This document shows, piece after piece, positions 45,579 through 54,232 of a DNA stretch of 64,000 nt. Both the position numbers and the translations under genes were made by a program. The notes under the pieces are model-generated. The model had not been told where the DNA came from and did not search any database. It worked only from the letters and a program-made list of their open reading frames with translations. Numbering within the stretch: the first letter of the stretch is position 1; every line of letters starts with the position of its first letter. The DNA lies in contig NZ_CP152050.1 of the NCBI RefSeq assembly GCF_038632915.1, positions 2,635,001 through 2,699,000 on the forward strand, read 5' to 3'. This stretch comes from Paenisporosarcina sp. FSL H8-0542 (lineage in GTDB: Bacteria > Bacillota > Bacilli > Bacillales_A > Planococcaceae).

Positions 45579-46601
45579 TTATGGTACTAGTTTATTAACG
45601 AGTGGAATTTTTTGAAGAATCCACACGATGACAAATGATGAAAAGAATATAGCAATCCACACTAGCGGCACTGCAAGTACCGGATGAACCCAATATTCGT
45701 CAAACCCTATACGGCGACCATATAACTGAATGATGGGATGTAATAAATAGATTCCCATGCTGGCTGCACTGATTTTTTGTATAACAGTATTCGGCTTGAA
45801 GACATTCGGAAACTGCTGAAATAATACAAATAAGAAAACAGCAATAGCCACCGTATTCGGTGCAATATACAAATAGAAGAAACCATCCAATCTCCCGTCA
45901 TTCTGGAGAGTCAAAACATATGTGCCATAGGCTGTTACTGCATACCCGATAACGGCTAACAGTCCAAGTAAAGGCAACCATTTCCGTTTGAGAGGATATA
46001 AGATTAAATACGCGCCTAAAATAAAGTAGCCAATATACGTACCGAACAGTCCAGCAGACAAAGCCAGCCCAAAATCGAAGAATTTTGGTACGAATGGAAA
46101 CAAGCTTGACATGACAAACCAAGCTCCTATAAAGTATTGCAGCATTTGTTTAGAAGAGGAACTGACAATTTGTCTTAAAAACGGGGTCATTAAATATAAA
46201 CCCAAAATAACGTATAGAAACCATAAATGGAAGAACACAGAGTCCGTCAACACCATTTTAATCATTTGTTTCCACGTATGTTCTTCAAACCACATGAATT
46301 TGCGATAGACGATGTAAATAATACTCCACGCCAGTAACGGTATTGCAACCTTACTAACCCGCTTCTTGAAAAAAGGGATTAACGGTTCCTGTTGTTTGCG
46401 CGTCAACAATAGTGCCCCACTGATCATGAAAAATAACGGGACACTGTTACGTAAGGCAGAATCCAAAAGATTTGCAAACCACCAAATTTGGTGACCAATC
46501 TCCATACTTGATACTAACTGTGCTACTACATGTATACCTACGACTGAAAAGATGGCGAAAACTCTCATCCAGTCCATATAATCATAACGCTCATTCGACA
46601 T
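45579..46601 (-). CDS. Acyltransferase family (acyltransferase 3) membrane protein
   Basis: A 340-residue integral membrane protein with about ten membrane segments and the acyltransferase 3 N-terminal pattern (YMDWMRVFAIFSVVGIHVVA) in which the conserved histidine lies near residue 24. It has no extra C-terminal SGNH esterase domain as OatA has. Such proteins move acetyl or other acyl groups across the membrane onto sugars; given the surroundings, a wall polymer is a plausible acceptor, but nothing in the sequence fixes the substrate. Confidence 0.9.
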   Translation of the reverse strand: MSNERYDYMDWMRVFAIFSVVGIHVVAQLVSSMEIGHQIWWFANLLDSALRNSVPLFFMISGALLLTRKQQEPLIPFFKKRVSKVAIPLLAWSIIYIVYRKFMWFEEHTWKQMIKMVLTDSVFFHLWFLYVILGLYLMTPFLRQIVSSSSKQMLQYFIGAWFVMSSLFPFVPKFFDFGLALSAGLFGTYIGYFILGAYLILYPLKRKWLPLLGLLAVIGYAVTAYGTYVLTLQNDGRLDGFFYLYIAPNTVAIAVFLFVLFQQFPNVFKPNTVIQKISAASMGIYLLHPIIQLYGRRIGFDEYWVHPVLAVPLVWIAIFFSSFVIVWILQKIPLVNKLVP

Positions 46602-46707
46602 TCTCTCATATCCTTTCTACATCAAAAAATCTTGAACTAACTTCATTTATAAACTTCTTTGCTCTCGCGATTCTATTTCGAAGACTCACATCATATTATT
46701 CCATATA

Positions 46708-46746
46708 AAAACGCCTTATCGCAAATTGAATTTGCGACAAGGCGTA
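46708..46746 (-). terminator. Terminator after the NlpC/P60 gene
   Basis: Stem ACGCCTTATCGCAAA / TTTGCGACAAGGCGT with one mismatch, followed by TTTTATATGG on the minus strand, 14 bases past the stop. Confidence 0.85.
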
Positions 46747-46759
46747 TGAGAATGTAAGT

Positions 46760-47260
46760 TTATTTTTTAGCTGAAGCTACTTGGGATACGTTTGCAACAC
46801 GCTTAGCGCCAATGTATTTTGAACCCCAGTAGTAGGGATCGTTAAGTTTTGCAATTGAAACACCTTTGCTAGATGATGAGTGAGCGAATTTTCCTCCACC
46901 GATGTAAACTCCCACATGAGATACACCCTTACCTGAAGTATTGAAGAAAACCAAATCGCCCGCTTGTAGATTTTTCTTAGCAACTGAAGAGCCTGTTGAG
47001 TACATGCCTGCAGATGTTCTTGGAAGATCAACACCTACTTGGTTGTAAACATAACCGATAAATCCTGAGCAATCAAATCCGTTTGCTGTCGTTCCACCAC
47101 GTAAATACTTTGTTCCCATAACATTATTTGCTGCAGATACAAGCTTGCTTGAATCAACACCACTTGAAGCGTCCACTTCATTTGCTAATGGAGCAACAAT
47201 TAATAGTATAGCGAAAGTAATCATCGTAAGAACTTTAAGGAACTGAGACTGTAACTTCAT
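46760..47260 (-). CDS. Secreted NlpC/P60 (C40) cell wall hydrolase
   Basis: A 166-residue exported endopeptidase that cuts peptide stems of peptidoglycan. A signal peptide (about 1-32) is followed directly by the C40 domain with catalytic cysteine in ANGFDCSGFIGYVYNQ and histidine in KGVSHVGVYIGGGKFAH. There is no SH3, LysM or SLH anchor, so it may be free. ATG 47260 is chosen over GTG/ATG 47284 since GGAGG lies seven bases before it. Confidence 0.92.
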   Translation of the reverse strand: MKLQSQFLKVLTMITFAILLIVAPLANEVDASSGVDSSKLVSAANNVMGTKYLRGGTTANGFDCSGFIGYVYNQVGVDLPRTSAGMYSTGSSVAKKNLQAGDLVFFNTSGKGVSHVGVYIGGGKFAHSSSSKGVSIAKLNDPYYWGSKYIGAKRVANVSQVASAKK

Positions 47261-47430
47261 GTAGAATCCTCCGGTTTGGCCCATGGCTAAAAATTTTCTG
47301 AAAACTTAACTAAAGTCATCTTACCATGAAATATACCTGTTTTATTTTACAGTTGTGTAACAATGTCGTTACATTATGAGTCGAATTTAAGATAATCTTG
47401 TAATAATAGAATGTTCAGACTATTAAACAT

Positions 47431-47465
47431 AAAAAAAGCAGTGACCGCTTTGGTCACTGCTTTTG
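47431..47465 (-). terminator. Terminator after the SLH-nucleotidase gene
   Basis: Stem AAAGCAGTGACC / GGTCACTGCTTT with a short loop and seven T on the minus strand, eight bases past the stop. Confidence 0.9.
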
Positions 47466-47472
47466 CATGTTA

Positions 47473-49833
47473 TTATTTTAATAAGTACTTACCAAATCCA
47501 TCTGTACCTTCACCCAAGTAGCTGATATTACCACTAGTAGGAATAACTTCAACCGCTTTTTTAGATGATTCAAACATTACTTTAGCTGATGCAGGCAATG
47601 TTGTAAACTTCCAGTTGCCGTCAGCAGAAGGATCTATTGTTTTCTTTTCGATAATGTAGTCGATCACCGCTTGGCGGTTTTCAACAGTATATATTTCGAC
47701 TTCTTTAGCATTTCGTACGCCCGGGAAATTACCGTTTGCTCGGTAGTTGTTTGTAGCAACGATGAAATCCTGTTTAGGATCGATTGCTTTTCCATCATAC
47801 TTCAAGTTTTTGATACGTGCTGCATTGGCATTGATTTCTTTGCCATCAGCGTCATATTTTGCTGGTTGTGTTACATCGATTTCATACGTAACTCCATCAA
47901 TTACGTCAAAGTTGTATGAACGGAAGTTAGTATTGATCAGAGATTGTTCTACTGTTTTCGTTGCGTCGATTTGGTTGAACTGACCTGCAGACATCTCAAG
48001 CCATTCTTTCACGTCAGCTCCTGTAAGTTTTAAAGTAGAGACAGTGTTGTCGTATAAGTACAAATCTGCGACGTTCTTGATTGCCAATTCACCTTTTGGT
48101 ACATATGTGTAATACTCTGGATCGCTGCGGGTACCTGCTTTGAATGGTGCTCCTGCAGATAGAATAGGCAACTTGGCGTCAGCAGTTCCTGCTAATTCTT
48201 TTTCAACAAACCATTTTTGAGCATTTGTTACGATTTGAATTGATGGATCATCTTGAACTTGTGAGAAGTAACTATGGATGATGGCAGTCGTTGTTCCTAC
48301 TGCTTTACGCACATATTTAATTGTTCCTTCGTGTGCAACTTTAACCGCTTCTACTACTGTAGCATCTACATCACTTTCATCTTTTGCAATCGCTCGTACT
48401 TCAGCTTTAGAAGAAGAAACTGTCCAATCTTTTCCTTTCTTAGCTAACGTCAAATCGATTACACCCAAATGGCTGCCGAACTTGCCAGACATTACTACAG
48501 GTTTTCCGTTGATCGTACCTTGTTCAACATTCACGCCAGTCAATGAAGCATCAACTTTCCCAGGGAAAACTTGATGTGCATGTCCTGTAATGATTGCATC
48601 GACGCCTTCAACTTTTGTCATCAAATATGACACATCTTCTTCGCCTTTTTCGTGAACCATGTCACCCATACCCGAGTGGGACAACACAACAATTACGTCT
48701 GCACCGTCTTTTTCCATTTTAGGAATAAGTGCTTCTACAGCATCCACTGAATCGTCTACAGTGACTTTTCCTTCTAAATGAGACTTGTCCCATTTAAGAA
48801 TCGCTGGAGGGACAATTCCAGTTACACCGACTTTAATGGTCGTTTCTTTTCCTTTAGAATCTTTCACTTTTTTATCAATGATGACATACGGAGTATACAT
48901 ATTCTTCCCTGTCTTAGCGTCTTTCACGTTTGCATTTACATAAGGGAAGCCAGCATCGTCCATCACTTCATTCAAGTATGGAAGACCATAGTTAAACTCA
49001 TGGTTCCCAAGAGTGGCAACGTCATAATCCAACAAATTAAGAGCCGCTATCGATGGGTGAACTTCCCCATCTTTCAATGGCTCCACTGATGATTTGAATG
49101 AGCCTAGTGGAGTCCCTTGAATCAAATCTCCATTGTCGAATAACAAAGTATTGCCATTTTCTTTACGGGCATTTTTGATTAATGTTGCTGTCTTTGCAAG
49201 ACCCAAGCTGTTGGATGGTGTATCTTTGTAATAATCATAGTTCACTATATTCGTATGGATATCAGAAGTTCCAAGAATTCGTAGCGCTACTGTCGTATTC
49301 GCCACAGATGCCTTGTATTCTTTCAGGAAACGTTGCACGAGTGCACGCATTTCCCCTTTGCTTACATGGTGACCTGGTCTTACTGTTTTGTCGGCATATC
49401 CAAGTAAGAAGCCCATTCCAACTCCTTTTGAAAGATCAGAGCGTAAACTTCCGCTGATTTTGTTGCCATCCTTGAACTCTTTTAAGTTACTAATCGGAAA
49501 ACTCTTATCAGTCCCGATACCACGAACCGCAATTACAAATGCTTGTTCACGATTTAGAGTTCCGTTTGGATCAAATTTTGTTGCAGATTTGCCATTGATT
49601 AGTTTTAACTCAACTGCTTTTTCAATATACGGTTTCAGTTCATTTGGAACGTCATCAAATTTAATTGTTTTTCCAGTTCCAAGTTCCACGCCCATAGCAG
49701 TTATTAGTGCCTTCACATATTCTCCGCGCGTAGCATCTTTTTCTGCAGCAGATGTTTCTTGGCTTATCCCCAGACCACTTACAGCTAACGACATTGCTAA
49801 TGCTGAAGCGGATACTTTTTTCCACATTGTCAT
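47473..49833 (-). CDS. SLH-anchored 5'-nucleotidase / 2',3'-cyclic phosphodiesterase
   Basis: A 786-residue surface enzyme. A signal peptide (about 1-29) is followed by SLH-type repeats (about 30-175; FDDVPNELKPYIEKAVELKL, LGYADKTVRPGHHVSKGEMR), a metallophosphoesterase domain (about 185-470; RILGTSDIHTNIVNYDYY, LLFDNGDLIQGTPLG, ATLGNHEFNYGLPYL, VVLSHSGMGDM, AIITGHAHQVFPG) and a C-terminal 5'-nucleotidase domain with YTYVPKGELAIKNVADLYLY. All metal-binding motifs are intact. It should release phosphate and nucleosides from nucleotides outside the cell while bound to the wall polymer through its SLH part. Confidence 0.93.
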   Translation of the reverse strand: MTMWKKVSASALAMSLAVSGLGISQETSAAEKDATRGEYVKALITAMGVELGTGKTIKFDDVPNELKPYIEKAVELKLINGKSATKFDPNGTLNREQAFVIAVRGIGTDKSFPISNLKEFKDGNKISGSLRSDLSKGVGMGFLLGYADKTVRPGHHVSKGEMRALVQRFLKEYKASVANTTVALRILGTSDIHTNIVNYDYYKDTPSNSLGLAKTATLIKNARKENGNTLLFDNGDLIQGTPLGSFKSSVEPLKDGEVHPSIAALNLLDYDVATLGNHEFNYGLPYLNEVMDDAGFPYVNANVKDAKTGKNMYTPYVIIDKKVKDSKGKETTIKVGVTGIVPPAILKWDKSHLEGKVTVDDSVDAVEALIPKMEKDGADVIVVLSHSGMGDMVHEKGEEDVSYLMTKVEGVDAIITGHAHQVFPGKVDASLTGVNVEQGTINGKPVVMSGKFGSHLGVIDLTLAKKGKDWTVSSSKAEVRAIAKDESDVDATVVEAVKVAHEGTIKYVRKAVGTTTAIIHSYFSQVQDDPSIQIVTNAQKWFVEKELAGTADAKLPILSAGAPFKAGTRSDPEYYTYVPKGELAIKNVADLYLYDNTVSTLKLTGADVKEWLEMSAGQFNQIDATKTVEQSLINTNFRSYNFDVIDGVTYEIDVTQPAKYDADGKEINANAARIKNLKYDGKAIDPKQDFIVATNNYRANGNFPGVRNAKEVEIYTVENRQAVIDYIIEKKTIDPSADGNWKFTTLPASAKVMFESSKKAVEVIPTSGNISYLGEGTDGFGKYLLK

Positions 49834-50176
49834 GCAGTTCTCCCCTTAATTCGAAATAGTGAAACAAATCCATTATACCAAATTTAGGATGTCGAAATGT
49901 TAAGTCTATGTGACTGTTTTATGAAGTTTTTCTACTATTTTCCTATTCTTAAAGCTCATTTTTTATTGGCTATATTAAATGGTATTGTAGATGTTCCGCA
50001 ATACCGCTCCGCTTTCGTGGGCGAGCGCAGAGCCTCGGTCTCGACTGTCTCGCTTTCCCACATGAGTCTCCGCTGTTTTGCTGCATATCTCTTTATATGG
50101 AAAAATCAAAAGTGACCTTTAACATATCTTCTTTATTATCGATTAATATTAGTTCTTCAAAATAATAGAAAAAGAA
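49834..50176. repeat. Intergenic region with dispersed repeat B relative (50004-50080)
   Basis: No gene is seen. Around 50004 the sequence CCGCTCCGCTTTCGTGGGCG, AGAGCCTCGGTCTCGACTG and TCTCGCTTTCCCACATGAG is the CTTTC(C)G-GGGCGAGC type of repeat common between genes in Bacillales, related to the element at 14829. The promoter of the nucleotidase gene should be at 49850-49950. Confidence 0.6.
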
Positions 50177-50205
50177 AGAACCTATCTTTTTCACAGATAG
50201 GCTCC
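50177..50205 (-). terminator. Terminator after the 50.2-kb SLH gene
   Basis: Stem CCTATCT / AGATAGG with a seven-base loop, followed by TTCTTTCTTTTTCT on the minus strand, 12 bases past the stop. Confidence 0.75.
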
Positions 50206-50216
50206 TTATACTCTAT

Positions 50217-51440
50217 TTAGTTAACAGGATAGTACTCAGTTAGTTCACCAGTATTTACATCAAAGACATACGTTGTTTTCCCATTCACCTTAAACAAATC
50301 CAGTCCTAATCGAGGTTCTTTTCCTGTATGTTGAATGGAATCAACTTCTTCCTGGTAGTAAAGAGGAATAGCATATTTCAAGTAATCAATTGATTGCTCA
50401 ATTGTGAGTTTTAGTGGATCTTCTTTAAACGTACGTGGGACGTACGATTTGATTTTCCATGTATCATTGCTTCGTACTAATTCAATCGTGGCACGGTAAC
50501 CCGAGTTAATCCCATTTGAAGGAACGGTCGCATCCACTTTTAGGACATTGTCCGTTTTCGCAACGACTCTGAATGGTAATCCAAATTGGAAGTCATGTAT
50601 AACATTTGCGTTATCACAGTTATAACATGAAGCTTCATATCCTTTTAATGCTTGTGATAAGTATGGCTCCACCACTAGCTCTGACAAATCATCCTTAATA
50701 TCTGCAGCTTTATGATTCGGATGATATTTTTCAAGACCTTGAATCATGATAATTCGTGTTTTGCGAGTAGCTTCATTAATGGCATTCATCACTTCGAAGT
50801 CATTATAAGTAGATCCCGGAACCTTTTTAAAGGCACGATACATGAAAGCTGACATTTCACCTCGCGTCAACTTTTTATCCGGTGCAAACGACGTCGCCGT
50901 TACACCTTTGGTCACTCCATTGCGGAAAATCGCATCAACGTAAGGCGCCCAACGTTCATTGACATCAGTAAAAGGTACTTTAGCATTCATTGTCACTGAA
51001 TAATTGAAAGCTCCTGACAAGATGCGCGTCATTTGAGAACGTGTCAATTCAACTTCAGGACGGAATGTCCCATCTTCATAGCCATTGACATACCCTAGTG
51101 AAGCAATTGTGGAAATTGCTTCATAATGGGCACTGTCGGATTTAACATCTGGGAAGCTCTTGCTGATTTCTGGCTCCATGCCAAGAAGCATATACAGCAT
51201 GTATGCTGCTTCCCCACGAGTGACGATTCCAGCGGCGTCAATCAACACTTTACCATCATTCGTATATTCTGCTTCCCATACTTCTTTCATGTTCATGGAA
51301 TAGACAGCCTCATAAAAAGTGTTGTTCATGGATAAATCGGTATAGATTGAATGTTTTACGCTAGCATCGGCTTCATTAACAAATGAACTTGCAAACAAGA
51401 CTCCTAGTGCCAAGGATGCAATTGCTTTTTTCATCATCAT
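50217..51440 (-). CDS. SLH-domain surface protein with unknown C-terminal domain
   Basis: A 407-residue exported protein: signal peptide (about 1-26), three SLH repeats (about 28-215; SFPDVKSDSAHYEAISTIAS, PFTDVNERWAPYVDAIFRNG, TRGEMSAFMYRAF) and a C-terminal part of about 190 residues. That part has a CYNC pair (ASCYNCDNANVIHDFQFGLP) and a strand-rich section (YRATIELVRSNDTWKIKSYV) like a secreted NTF2-like or lipoprotein domain. The function is not recognised. It ends 21 bases after the carboxypeptidase start side, in the same direction, so the two may be co-transcribed. Confidence 0.88.
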   Translation of the reverse strand: MMMKKAIASLALGVLFASSFVNEADASVKHSIYTDLSMNNTFYEAVYSMNMKEVWEAEYTNDGKVLIDAAGIVTRGEAAYMLYMLLGMEPEISKSFPDVKSDSAHYEAISTIASLGYVNGYEDGTFRPEVELTRSQMTRILSGAFNYSVTMNAKVPFTDVNERWAPYVDAIFRNGVTKGVTATSFAPDKKLTRGEMSAFMYRAFKKVPGSTYNDFEVMNAINEATRKTRIIMIQGLEKYHPNHKAADIKDDLSELVVEPYLSQALKGYEASCYNCDNANVIHDFQFGLPFRVVAKTDNVLKVDATVPSNGINSGYRATIELVRSNDTWKIKSYVPRTFKEDPLKLTIEQSIDYLKYAIPLYYQEEVDSIQHTGKEPRLGLDLFKVNGKTTYVFDVNTGELTEYYPVN

Positions 51441-51461
51441 ATCCCTCTTTCCATTATTATA

Positions 51462-53276
51462 TTAATTCCGTTTCCAAGCTTCATTGGCAGCGTGCAAACC
51501 GACTTTATGATTCTGTTTCCAAATGCCATCCCAATAAGCAAGTGGAACAGGCGCCTCTCCAGCATACGGAGCAATCTCCACTGTAACACCAGGCATCTTC
51601 GTCACTTTAATAAACCAATCCGCGGAAGATCCTGTTCCTTTTCTATAATAAGGTGGGACAACTGTATATCCTGTAATCGATTTGAGCTGATTCACATATT
51701 GAACATCCCTGCTCAGTTGCGCTCCTGCTTGGAAATTGAACCAATACAGGACTTGTCCAGAGGAATGATAAGAGACATTGGACATAAACTTATGTTTCTC
51801 GACGAAATGCTTCAACGCAACTGCTTCTGGTTCAGAAAACGCACGTGGTCCACGGTAACCCATCCAGTTTGGCTTAGTAATATTATTATCAATATAGCTC
51901 CATCCTGCATCAAAGTTTTTGTTTAAATCGACTCCCCGCACATTCGCTTTCCAACGTGCAAAGTTACTCGAACCGTTGATTTTTCGAGCAAGTGCGCCAT
52001 TTGTAACAGCACCTTGCCCACCCTGAACCAGCGTAACACCGTCAGGATTCATCATTGGAACGAACCAAATGCTCGTTTGATCCAATACCGTTTTAACGTT
52101 ATATCCAGCAAAGGTTGTTTTGTTATTGTAATGAAGAGAGTAAGTATCAATCATTTCTAAAAGTACATTGGTTGTCATGTGCTCCCGTGCATGCATGGAT
52201 GCATCAAATAAGATTTCTTTCTTACCATTTCCTACTCTTAAAGCGTAGATCCCCCGTCCTTCTACACTCTTACCGATGAGTTCAAACTTAGTGAACTCCG
52301 GGTACATTCCCGCTATTACTTGCATCCAATAGGACATTTCTCTGTGAGAAATGTTTTTCTTTGGTTGAACAAGGTTGGAATGTGTCACATTTTTCAAAGG
52401 AATATACGCAACCGAACCAAGAAACTCAATTACGCCTTTATCTTTACTGAAGTTATGTAATGTCAGCATGCTTCCTCGACTCAAATAACCAATCGTAGTT
52501 CCCGAGCTGTTAGTGACAGCAGTTTCATTTTCCACTCGTACAGACGCGGGAAACATCGGTTTAGAAGCAGGTTTGATTGTTGCAGCTGTACTAGATGGCC
52601 AAGTGCCCTTTACAGGAATTTGATATGTCTTCCCTTTTGCGACAAATTGATGATAACCATTAACCTCTTTCTCACGATTAATGACAAAACCAGAAGCTAA
52701 GGATCCGACTTGAATTCGCTCACCACTACGTACTTCATATAACGGAAGCTTAGTTTCTAAGACTTGAATCGACATTGCAGGTTTTGAAAAAGAAATGATG
52801 GCATCATTCCCCGGGAAATATCCGATTTTCCCTGCAACCAAAACTTTGAAGAATCCATTTTCGTAGCCAATTGTCGTGAAAGAAACTGCTGAATTCCCAC
52901 GAACTAACACATTGCTTGACGAAGACTTTTCACCGAAAATTGTAAAGTTGGTTTTTGTATTAATTTGTCTTTCGGTGCCAGTTTGAACGTCCGGCAATAC
53001 TTTGTCGGTTGGTGCCAAAAATCGACTTTCCATGAAAAAGGTTTTTCCACCGATAGACACTTGCAACATTGCTGCATTTTGTGTCGGCTGGTATTGAACT
53101 GTGTTGCCTGCACCTTGCAAAGTTGCGACAGCATTTGTCATTCCCATTGATGAATACAATGGTACTTCATCATTAGTTAATTGACCATGCATCATAGTAT
53201 CATTTGCGGAAACCAGTTGTGGAAGTGAAAATCCAATTCCGATAACAAATAAAAAGATTAATAGTGATTTTTTCAT
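51462..53276 (-). CDS. Secreted M14 family zinc carboxypeptidase
   Basis: A 604-residue exported peptidase. After a signal peptide (about 1-25) come beta-rich, SH3-like stretches up to about residue 290, then an M14 domain. Its zinc site is in FDASMHAREHMTTNVLLEM with the third ligand in NVSYHSSGQVLYWFN. Substrate-binding NPDGV and RGVDLNKNFD and the catalytic glutamate in VTVEIAPYAG are present. Relatives cut gamma-D-Glu-mDAP bonds in peptidoglycan or act on peptides; the wall-rich context favours the former. No SLH domain is seen. Confidence 0.92.
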   Translation of the reverse strand: MKKSLLIFLFVIGIGFSLPQLVSANDTMMHGQLTNDEVPLYSSMGMTNAVATLQGAGNTVQYQPTQNAAMLQVSIGGKTFFMESRFLAPTDKVLPDVQTGTERQINTKTNFTIFGEKSSSSNVLVRGNSAVSFTTIGYENGFFKVLVAGKIGYFPGNDAIISFSKPAMSIQVLETKLPLYEVRSGERIQVGSLASGFVINREKEVNGYHQFVAKGKTYQIPVKGTWPSSTAATIKPASKPMFPASVRVENETAVTNSSGTTIGYLSRGSMLTLHNFSKDKGVIEFLGSVAYIPLKNVTHSNLVQPKKNISHREMSYWMQVIAGMYPEFTKFELIGKSVEGRGIYALRVGNGKKEILFDASMHAREHMTTNVLLEMIDTYSLHYNNKTTFAGYNVKTVLDQTSIWFVPMMNPDGVTLVQGGQGAVTNGALARKINGSSNFARWKANVRGVDLNKNFDAGWSYIDNNITKPNWMGYRGPRAFSEPEAVALKHFVEKHKFMSNVSYHSSGQVLYWFNFQAGAQLSRDVQYVNQLKSITGYTVVPPYYRKGTGSSADWFIKVTKMPGVTVEIAPYAGEAPVPLAYWDGIWKQNHKVGLHAANEAWKRN

Positions 53277-53637
53277 CTCTTTGCTCCTTCAGTATGTAAT
53301 ATAGGTAAAGTATATTTCATATAGAAGGCAGTTTGTGTGAATATTTACTAAATGAATCTATCTGCTTACTACTTACTACTATACAATATTCATTCCCTGT
53401 TACTATTAGTCCTATTTGCTTTACTAGTTAAAGGAATAAATTTAGTGAATATACGATTACAATTTTCTATCCTCATCAAAGGTAAACAGTTTATATATTA
53501 TCTTATTTTCTATAAATTAAAATACCATCAAAATGTGTTCACTTACTTAATTTATCACAACCTAAGTAATGATTGAACATACTATTTTCTCAGGATGATT
53601 CTACCCCAACGGGCAATGTAAGAATGAAAAACCATTT
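53277..53637. other. AT-rich gap upstream of the M14 gene
   Basis: Very AT-rich sequence between the carboxypeptidase start and the first S-layer remnant. No gene, terminator or repeat was recognised; the carboxypeptidase promoter must lie here. Confidence 0.4.
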
Positions 53638-53876
53638 CAATTCTTGTTTCTAGACAAAACAAGTTTAGAGGCTGTTCCTGTTACACTTACAGTTACTGCC
53701 TGTGAAGTGTTGTAAGTTGGAACTGTTAATGAAAAGTTTGTTATCTCCTACTACTCCATCAACAACAGCTGTGTAAGCTACTGTATTACCGTTGATTTTA
53801 ACAACAAAGTCGTTAAAATCTGCAGCTAACAATGCTGCATCAACATTTTCACTGAAAGTAAGTTCAACAGAAGTTG
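53638..53876 (-). pseudogene. S-layer protein tail remnant 1, frameshifted
   Basis: The minus strand encodes TSVELTFSENVDAALLAADF then NDFVVKINGNTVAYTAVVDG, closely like the tail of the intact S-layer protein (TTVELTFDEVLDDATVAALA, NDDFVVKVNGVTFAYTATTD). At about 53728-53738 one extra base shifts the frame: GDNK continues as LTVPTYNTSQAVTVSVTGTA in the next frame, matching LTTALYNTAQAVTVSVTTDS. Upstream (higher coordinates) it is cut off at a terminator, so there is no start. It is the decayed 3' end of an S-layer paralogue. Confidence 0.88.
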
Positions 53877-53902
53877 AAAAAAGGAGACCTAAAAGGCCCC
53901 CT
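53877..53902 (-). terminator. Terminator between the two S-layer remnants
   Basis: On the minus strand AGGGGGCC-TTTTA-GGTCTCCT pairs fully if two G-U pairs are allowed, and TTTTTT follows. It would end transcripts that enter from the S-layer side. Confidence 0.7.
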
Positions 53903-53909
53903 GTTTCTA

Positions 53910-54050
53910 TTTCATATCATAAAAATTGAGTTTATTTTATTATCTGCAACTTCAACAGTACCAACATATTGGTTTAAATTGTTTCATGATATAGATTTAA
54001 CTCCTGTTACAGTTAAAACTGCAACTTTTAAAATAAAACTTCACTACGTT
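53910..54050 (-). pseudogene. Possible S-layer protein tail remnant 2
   Basis: In one minus-strand frame the stretch reads VAVLTVTGVKSIS, a stop, then NNLNQYVGTVEVADNKINSI and a stop just before the terminator at 53877. AVLTVTG resembles AVTVSVTTDS/AVTVSVTGTA in the intact gene and remnant 1. The match is short and the assignment is tentative. Confidence 0.4.
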
Positions 54051-54087
54051 CAATTTGAAGTTAGTACTAAATTTAGTCATAAAAAAT

Positions 54088-54128
54088 TGCACCTCCAATT
54101 GTTAGTTGTGACTAACAATTGGGGTGCA
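54088..54128 (-). terminator. Strong 18-bp hairpin downstream of the S-layer gene
   Basis: TGCACCTCCAATTGTTAGT and ACTAACAATTGGGGTGCA pair with one bulged base around TGTG. On the minus strand ATTTTTTATG follows, so it can act as a second terminator or as an mRNA end stabiliser. Confidence 0.8.
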
Positions 54129-54160
54129 GTTCATTTACATTTATTATAGAACCATAAAAG

Positions 54161-54192
54161 AAGCCCTGTAGAGAATTCACTCTACAGGACTT
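54161..54192 (-). terminator. First hairpin after the S-layer gene
   Basis: AAGCCCTGTAGAG / CTCTACAGGACTT with one mismatch, 41 bases past the S-layer stop. The following minus-strand sequence TTTTATGG gives a short T-run. Confidence 0.8.
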
Positions 54193-54232
54193 CGAGAAAA
54201 TCGAGAATTATAATCCCCAACTTTTAATAAAA

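Noticed and set aside
53874-54149. 91-codon plus-strand open frame downstream of the S-layer gene
   Set aside because: It is antisense to an S-layer remnant and crosses two hairpins; no start signal supports it.
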